From NCBI GenBank assembly GCA_035252155.1, contig DATFDL010000797.1, forward strand, positions 1-10,818: a stretch of DNA of 10,818 bases. Reading direction: 5' to 3'. This DNA comes from JAICLL01 sp035252155 (GTDB lineage: Bacteria > Planctomycetota > Planctomycetia > Pirellulales > JAICIG01). Shown here in pieces: positions 7,042 through 10,818 of the stretch (position 1 is the first letter of the stretch; every line of letters begins with the position of its first letter). The translations under genes were made by a program, and so were the position numbers. The notes beneath the pieces are model-generated. The model was not told the DNA's origin. It made no database searches and saw only the letters and a list, made by a program, of their open reading frames with translations.

Positions 7042-7135
7042 GTCTGGCGAAAGCGTTAGATGTGGCCGCGGAATCCCTTAGGGCAAATTCGGCTGCTCGG
7101 GATACCGACACCTTTTCCACCCTCGCCGAATCCAC

Positions 7136-7167
7136 TTGACGGGGGACACTGTTTATGTGTACACTTA
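7136..7167 (+). promoter_or_regulatory. Candidate promoter with palindromic operator for the LexA-like gene
   Basis: TTGACG (7136-7141) is followed after 18 bases by TACACT (7160-7165). The -10 box lies within the perfect 8-bp palindrome GTGTACAC (7157-7164), which extends to a dyad of 12 matching positions out of 14 at 7154-7167. A dyad over the -10 box, 108 bases before a small DNA-binding protein gene, fits autorepression; this is inference from position only. Confidence 0.45.
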
Positions 7168-7274
7168 CCTAGTTGATGCGATCGCCTACCGAAACGGCCG
7201 TCGTTTGGCCGCGGAACCCCGCCTTTTGCCCTCGGTGATTGGGCACCAAACACGTCTCGCAGTGGGGCGTCAAA

Positions 7275-7502
7275 ATGGTCGCGGAAACTTGCAAAGTTGC
7301 GTTCACCAATCGGCAGTGGGAAGCCTATCAATTGGTGCTGAAGTTTCACCGGCGACGGCGCCGCGCGCCGACCGCCGTAGAACTGAGTCAGAGCATGGGC
7401 ATCACCCTGTTCGAGTCGGCCAGGCTGATCGGCGCACTCACGGCAAAAGGCGTTCTCGAGCGTCGTGTTTATCACGTGCTGGTGGCCGTGCCGCCGAATT
7501 GA
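7275..7502 (+). CDS. Stand-alone LexA-type winged-helix DNA-binding protein
   Basis: This 75-residue protein consists almost only of a LexA-like N-terminal domain. TNRQWEAYQLVLKFHRRRRRAP corresponds to LexA helix 1 (LTPRQ.EVL..I), and TAVELSQSMGI with TLFESARLIGALTAKGVLER corresponds to the helix-turn-helix and its following helix plus wing. There is no S24 autoprotease domain, so it cannot self-cleave like LexA; if it represses, release must come some other way. The ATG at 7275 has a GGGG about seven bases upstream. A TTG at 7239 would add 12 residues but has no better SD. Its last 65 bases overlap, antiparallel, the end of the beta-lactamase-family gene. The protein has Arg-rich stretches (RRRRR at about 26-30) suited to DNA contact. 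Targets are unknown apart from the possible self-operator. Confidence 0.78.
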   Translation: MVAETCKVAFTNRQWEAYQLVLKFHRRRRRAPTAVELSQSMGITLFESARLIGALTAKGVLERRVYHVLVAVPPN

Positions 7503-9081
7503 CCGATGCCGTGAACTGCTTTGCGCTGGCGTTCACGATCTTCCACGCGGCAGACTCGGCGGCATTGATGTCGCCATCATTCGACGTGACGGCGACCACC
7601 ATGTTCGTCTGGGGGATGAACACGACCAGCGCGAACCACATCGTGTTCGATCCGTTGTGCCAATACGCCGTGTGTGAAATTTTTTGGGTTGGCGGATTCA
7701 CCACCCAGCCGCAGGCATAGTTCTGGAGCACGGGCTTATGCAGCCGCTGGTAGGTCTCGGCGGAGAGCAGCTTGCCCGACCCAAGCTCGCCACGCAGGTG
7801 TTCCGTGGCGTACTGGCAGAGATTGCCAAGCGTCATGTGAACGGTGCCGGCGGGACCGATGATGGGAGTGTTGTCGTCGTCGTCGCTGGCACTTGTTTTG
7901 CGACCAAGCATTACGCGGTGGCCACGCGGTTGATAGAGCGTTTCCGCCGGGCTTTTTGGCGGACCGAATCCGGCGTCGTTGAGTTTCAGCGGCTCGAAGA
8001 CTTCACGCTTCACAAGGTCTTCCCAACTCACGCCGGTCGCACTTTCGGCCATCGCCCCGGCAATCGTATAGCCGACATTCGAGTAGGCAAATTTTTCGCC
8101 CGGCGGGGCTGCTGGTTTCTCGGCCATCAGCTCGACGACTGCCTGGCGGCGCTCCCGAGTGCATTCGGCACCGAGCGAGGGCTGTTTCAGCCTCACCGCC
8201 AACGGGAAGTTTGCCGGCGCGCCTGAGGTGTGGGTCAACAATTGCTCGAGCGTGACCGGCTTCCAGTCTTCATGAATGGCTGCGTCAGAAAAGCGCTCGC
8301 CGACGGTATCCGTCCACTTCATCTGACCCGACTCGATCAGTCGCCCGATCATCGTCGCCGTGACAGACTTGGTGATCGATCCCAGGTGCCAGCGATCGCC
8401 GAGTTCAATCGGCACGCCGCTACGGATCTTCCGCTCTCCATCGGCCGCGGTAGCCATGACTTTCCCATCGATCATCACCATGGCGGCGAGACCAACGAGT
8501 TTGTGCTCCTGGCGGAGGTCGGTGACCAGCTCCGCGAGCCACGTGCCTGCCGCGCCGTTGCTTCTAGGAGTCCCCTCGTAGCTGGAATGAAATACCCCGA
8601 CTGCCAGCGCGATGAACGCGAGCGTCGCCAGCAACAGCGCGCCTAAAGCCCGGGCGATGGACTTCGCCCTGTAAGTGCCCCAGGCGAGCAGCGAGATAAT
8701 GACGTAATAAATGAGATAGCCGGAATCGAACGCCCCGAATGCCAGAGCAGGGAGCGTGAGCACCATCAGGAAAATGACGACGATCACCAGGACAGTAAAA
8801 TTGAAGGCACCGATGGCCGGCGTTTCGGCGTCCCTCTCGGCCAGTTCCGCGTTCACCGGCTTGGTCCTGTAAATGTCCCGTGCGAGCAGCCAGGTCACGA
8901 CGCAATAAATGAAATAGCCCGAGAGCGAGCCGAAATCGAACGCTCCGACGACCTGATTGATGAACAGGCCAAAGGCGGCGAGCAGGCAAAAGGCGAGCGT
9001 CACCAAGGCAATGGACTTGGCCGCCAGCACAAAGAACTTGGAGGACATATGTCGGCTTCTCAGGGATCGGTCACTCGCCAT
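7438..9081 (-). CDS. Membrane-anchored serine beta-lactamase/esterase-family protein
   Basis: This 547-residue protein has an N-terminal membrane part and a serine-hydrolase domain of the beta-lactamase (class C, penicillin-binding-protein, esterase) superfamily. About five hydrophobic segments (16-41, 54-68, 93-116, 121-137, 145-164) precede the catalytic domain (about 178-520); an odd number with N-in topology puts it in the periplasm. The three active-site motifs are present: S235-I-T-K238, Y333-S-N335 and H475-N-G477, the last with His in place of Lys as in many esterase-like members. A true beta-lactamase role is not established; peptidase or esterase action is equally likely. The membrane part contains a duplicated module (46-74 and 116-140). 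The ATG at 9081 follows AGGAAAG; an alternative ATG at 9048 would lose 11 residues. The last about 20 residues are polar and overlap the LexA-like gene, so the original stop may have been lost. Confidence 0.92.
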   Translation of the reverse strand: MASDRSLRSRHMSSKFFVLAAKSIALVTLAFCLLAAFGLFINQVVGAFDFGSLSGYFIYCVVTWLLARDIYRTKPVNAELAERDAETPAIGAFNFTVLVIVVIFLMVLTLPALAFGAFDSGYLIYYVIISLLAWGTYRAKSIARALGALLLATLAFIALAVGVFHSSYEGTPRSNGAAGTWLAELVTDLRQEHKLVGLAAMVMIDGKVMATAADGERKIRSGVPIELGDRWHLGSITKSVTATMIGRLIESGQMKWTDTVGERFSDAAIHEDWKPVTLEQLLTHTSGAPANFPLAVRLKQPSLGAECTRERRQAVVELMAEKPAAPPGEKFAYSNVGYTIAGAMAESATGVSWEDLVKREVFEPLKLNDAGFGPPKSPAETLYQPRGHRVMLGRKTSASDDDDNTPIIGPAGTVHMTLGNLCQYATEHLRGELGSGKLLSAETYQRLHKPVLQNYACGWVVNPPTQKISHTAYWHNGSNTMWFALVVFIPQTNMVVAVTSNDGDINAAESAAWKIVNASAKQFTASVNSAARPPARDKHDARERLLP

Positions 9082-9124
9082 CTAAGCTTTCCTATCCGTA
9101 TTCGTTGTGCGGCCGGGCAGATTG

Positions 9125-9331
9125 TTAGCCGAGCTCAACGCCCTGCCCATCGGGAGTCCGCATCATCGCGAGGGTGGCCCGGACATCCTTGAGCCCGATC
9201 AGTTTGCCGACCAAAGACCCTTCCACTGTCGTCTCGCCCTCAAGCTTGAGGCCGAGTTCGATGAAGAATGCCTTGGTGGCTTCGAGATCGTCGACAACGA
9301 TGAGGACGTTGTCCATCCGTTTAAGCGTCAT
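9125..9331 (-). pseudogene. VOC (glyoxalase/bleomycin-resistance) gene, C-terminal half missing
   Basis: This is a 68-residue ORF matching the first half of a VOC-fold protein: MTLKRMDNVLIVVDDLEATK, FFIELGLKLEGE, and LATLAMMRTPDGQ-type sequence near the end (ATLAMMRTPDGQGVELG). Complete members have two such beta-alpha-beta modules and about 120-150 residues with metal ligands on both, so this product is only one module and stops at TAA just after the position where LEL normally continues. Reading on past the stop shows no second half. The start is well supported: AAGGAAGG lies just upstream of the ATG. It may be a recent truncation, or a one-module protein that works as a dimer. The beta-lactamase-family gene follows 43 bases downstream on the same strand. 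Confidence 0.7.
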
Positions 9332-9413
9332 ATCCTTCCTTTAGTCGCTTCACTGCTGACGCGCGTACCGCTTCTCGAATTGTCAGGAACGCCACGTCGA
9401 TGAGCGTACCGAA

Positions 9414-9444
9414 ATTCTTTCAGGCGAACTTTGCGGCTTGTCAA
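9414..9444 (-). promoter_or_regulatory. Candidate promoter of the VOC fragment
   Basis: On the minus strand a perfect TTGACA (9444-9439) is followed, after a long spacer of 19 bases, by AAGAAT (9419-9414). Its -35 box overlaps that of the tRNA promoter on the other strand. Confidence 0.35.
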
Positions 9445-9466
9445 CCGAGCACTTGCTCGCGATAGT
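9438..9466 (+). promoter_or_regulatory. Candidate tRNA-Phe promoter
   Basis: TTGTCA (9438-9443) and GATAGT (9461-9466) are spaced by exactly 17 bases and end 28 bases before the mature tRNA 5' end. The spacer contains a 14-base dyad, cgagca-ct-tgctcg (9446-9459). Confidence 0.5.
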
Positions 9467-9494
9467 TTTGTGGGTTAGGTTGGCCATTTCGGTT

Positions 9495-9567
<73 letters not shown>

Positions 9568-9583
9568 CTTCTTGTGCAATCGC

Positions 9584-10818
9584 TCACGGGTCCGCTAGCG
9601 TACGACGACGCGTGCCAGTCGGCGGGTTTGTTGACGCTGGCAGGCCCGCCGCGCGCCGCTCGATCGTCGCCAAGGCCCTCTCAGCGGCCGCCTTGCACTG
9701 CGCGACGTACGGGGTCTTGTCCGCAAACCCGCGGCCGTTGGCAAACGACTTCAGGGCTTGCGTCACGTCGGTGCGATCGGACCCGATAATCGCCAGGCAA
9801 TCGGCGCATTCGCAAAAGACCTTGTAGAACTTGGCAGTTCCTTTGGCCGCCGCTTTCATGATCTTCAGCACAACGGGAGCGGCGCTGGAGGCGTTCGGGC
9901 CAATCTGCCCCAACTTGTTGAGAGCCTGGCGGCGCAAGGTGGGCGAATACTTTTTGCTGACGACTTGTACGTTTGCCGGTGTGTCGCCACTTACGATTTC
10001 GGCCAGCAGATCGACCGCCACTTGCGGGTTCTCATTGAGGCGCAAAATGCCGTCGATCGCGGCAAATTTCAAATTGTCGTCGGTCTCTCGCCGCACGTGC
10101 TGTTCCAGATAAGTTGTCGCCTCATCGGAAACATCATTCCTGCCAGACAAGGCGCTGATCGCCGCGCGTCGCTCGAAAACGTTGGAGCTGTCGAGGCCTT
10201 TCGCCACTTCATCAACCGGCTTCAGCGGCACTTTCGGCTCTTCGATCGGCGACCGGATGATCGGTTGCTGCGGCCTGATCATCACGCTCTGTTGCCGCGG
10301 TCGGTCAGACTCGGTCGCTTGGGAGTCAGATTCCTCGGTCAGGGACACTTCCGGCTCGGTTTCTTCGGGCTCGGTTTCTGTGGGCTCAGACTCGATTGAC
10401 ACTTTCGGCATCGCACTGTTTGTAGCCGGCGATGAAGGGCGTTCAGGGGTTGGCCGCGCGGGCTCGCTGTTTGCCGATTGCGCGGCAATGATTTCCGGCT
10501 GCCGCATGGCTATTTCATGTCCCGCCCGATGCCGCTGGATGCCGATAAAAGCGAAAATGCCCAGCGAAACGAGGGTGATGATGGCCCACACCGTGCGGTT
10601 CAGCAACCGATAAAACGCCGACTTGCTACATTCACTGGCGAGCCACCGCTGGGTGGCGACCGACGGTTCATCGGGCGCCGCGGGCCGGACGGGGACAGCC
10701 GCAGCCATCGGCGCTGCTGCCCTCGGCGTCGTAGCAACGGGAGCAATTGGCGCCGGCGTTGGAATTACGCCGGCTGACGCGGGCAACGATGGCGCCGGTG
10801 CTGCGGCACCCTGGCTTT
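9584..10818 (-). CDS. HEAT-like repeat protein with single TM anchor (5' end beyond window)
   Basis: An open frame of 410 codons to the right edge with no certain start; a TTG at 10786 is possible, but the frame stays open and Ala/Pro-rich beyond it, so the gene probably begins outside the window. Counting from 10786, the order is: Pro/Ala-rich segment (1-40), one TM helix TVWAIITLVSLGIFAFIGI (65-83), a disordered acidic linker with repeated TEPE/EPE units (about 125-165), and an all-helical C-terminal part (about 195-385) with HEAT-like pairs such as SSNVFERRAAISALSG, DDNLKFAAIDGILRLNEN and SPTLRRQALNKLGQIGPNA. Such repeats bind proteins, which suggests a scaffold with its repeats on the far side of the membrane. 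The last residues (TNPPTGTRRRTLADP) are disordered. It ends 16 bases from the convergent tRNA-Phe. I cannot name a partner. Confidence 0.82.
   Translation of the reverse strand, partial: SQGAAAPAPSLPASAGVIPTPAPIAPVATTPRAAAPMAAAVPVRPAAPDEPSVATQRWLASECSKSAFYRLLNRTVWAIITLVSLGIFAFIGIQRHRAGHEIAMRQPEIIAAQSANSEPARPTPERPSSPATNSAMPKVSIESEPTETEPEETEPEVSLTEESDSQATESDRPRQQSVMIRPQQPIIRSPIEEPKVPLKPVDEVAKGLDSSNVFERRAAISALSGRNDVSDEATTYLEQHVRRETDDNLKFAAIDGILRLNENPQVAVDLLAEIVSGDTPANVQVVSKKYSPTLRRQALNKLGQIGPNASSAAPVVLKIMKAAAKGTAKFYKVFCECADCLAIIGSDRTDVTQALKSFANGRGFADKTPYVAQCKAAAERALATIERRAAGLPASTNPPTGTRRRTLADP
10351..10395. repeat. Short degenerate tandem repeat in the acidic linker
   Basis: Three imperfect 15-base units (ggctcggtttctt, ggctcggtttctg and ggctcagactcg cores) lie within the linker of the HEAT-like protein and encode its TEPE-type repeats. 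This is likely replication slippage, in frame with the protein. Confidence 0.6.

Noticed and set aside
7136..7720. Open frame of 194 codons on the + strand over the LexA-like gene
   Set aside because: It is in a different frame from the recognisable winged helix and runs antisense into the hydrolase gene; it has no domain.

Overview
The window looks like chromosomal DNA of a GC-rich, Gram-negative-type bacterium, most plausibly a planctomycete of the Pirellulales type. This is inferred from the mix of genes: a small secreted protein with a W/Y-rich C-terminal motif, short zinc-ribbon starts reading MKTCPAC, a stand-alone LexA-type DNA-binding domain, and a HEAT-like protein behind a Pro/Ala-rich N-terminus. 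No rRNA or other phylogenetic marker is present. I see no integrase, transposase, phage gene or CRISPR array.

Layout, left to right. 1-434 (-) is the N-terminus of an RND efflux permease that runs off the left edge. 665-1096 (+) encodes a small secreted coiled-coil protein. 1179-4412 (-) is a complete second RND permease. Upstream of it on the same strand lie a 50-residue zinc-ribbon ORF (4475-4627) and a double-domain GNAT acetyltransferase (4665-5522). From 5523 to 5869 there is no gene; this stretch holds a long degenerate inverted repeat, a nested hairpin and a likely minus-strand promoter. Then come a decayed second zinc-ribbon start (5870-5956), a small four-helix membrane protein (5960-6511, -), a DUF2200 protein (6607-6975, -), a 75-residue LexA-like winged-helix protein (7275-7502, +), a membrane-anchored serine beta-lactamase/esterase-family protein (7438-9081, -), half of a VOC/glyoxalase gene (9125-9331, -), tRNA-Phe(GAA) (9495-9567, +), and a HEAT-like membrane-anchored protein (9584-10818, -) that is cut by the right edge.

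How the parts relate. The GNAT, zinc-ribbon and RND genes are collinear with gaps of 37 and 62 bases and could be one transcript. The two RND permeases share a strand, but the oppositely oriented secreted-protein gene separates them; no membrane-fusion protein or outer-membrane factor is visible. The remaining genes look like single units. No defence, biosynthetic or mobile cassette can be recognised as a system.

The least explained signal is at 4550-5962. Three diverged pieces of one sequence family occur there: two 5' pieces carrying the start of a zinc-ribbon ORF, and one inverted 3' piece just ahead of the GNAT gene. Together they suggest a decayed dispersed repeat element.
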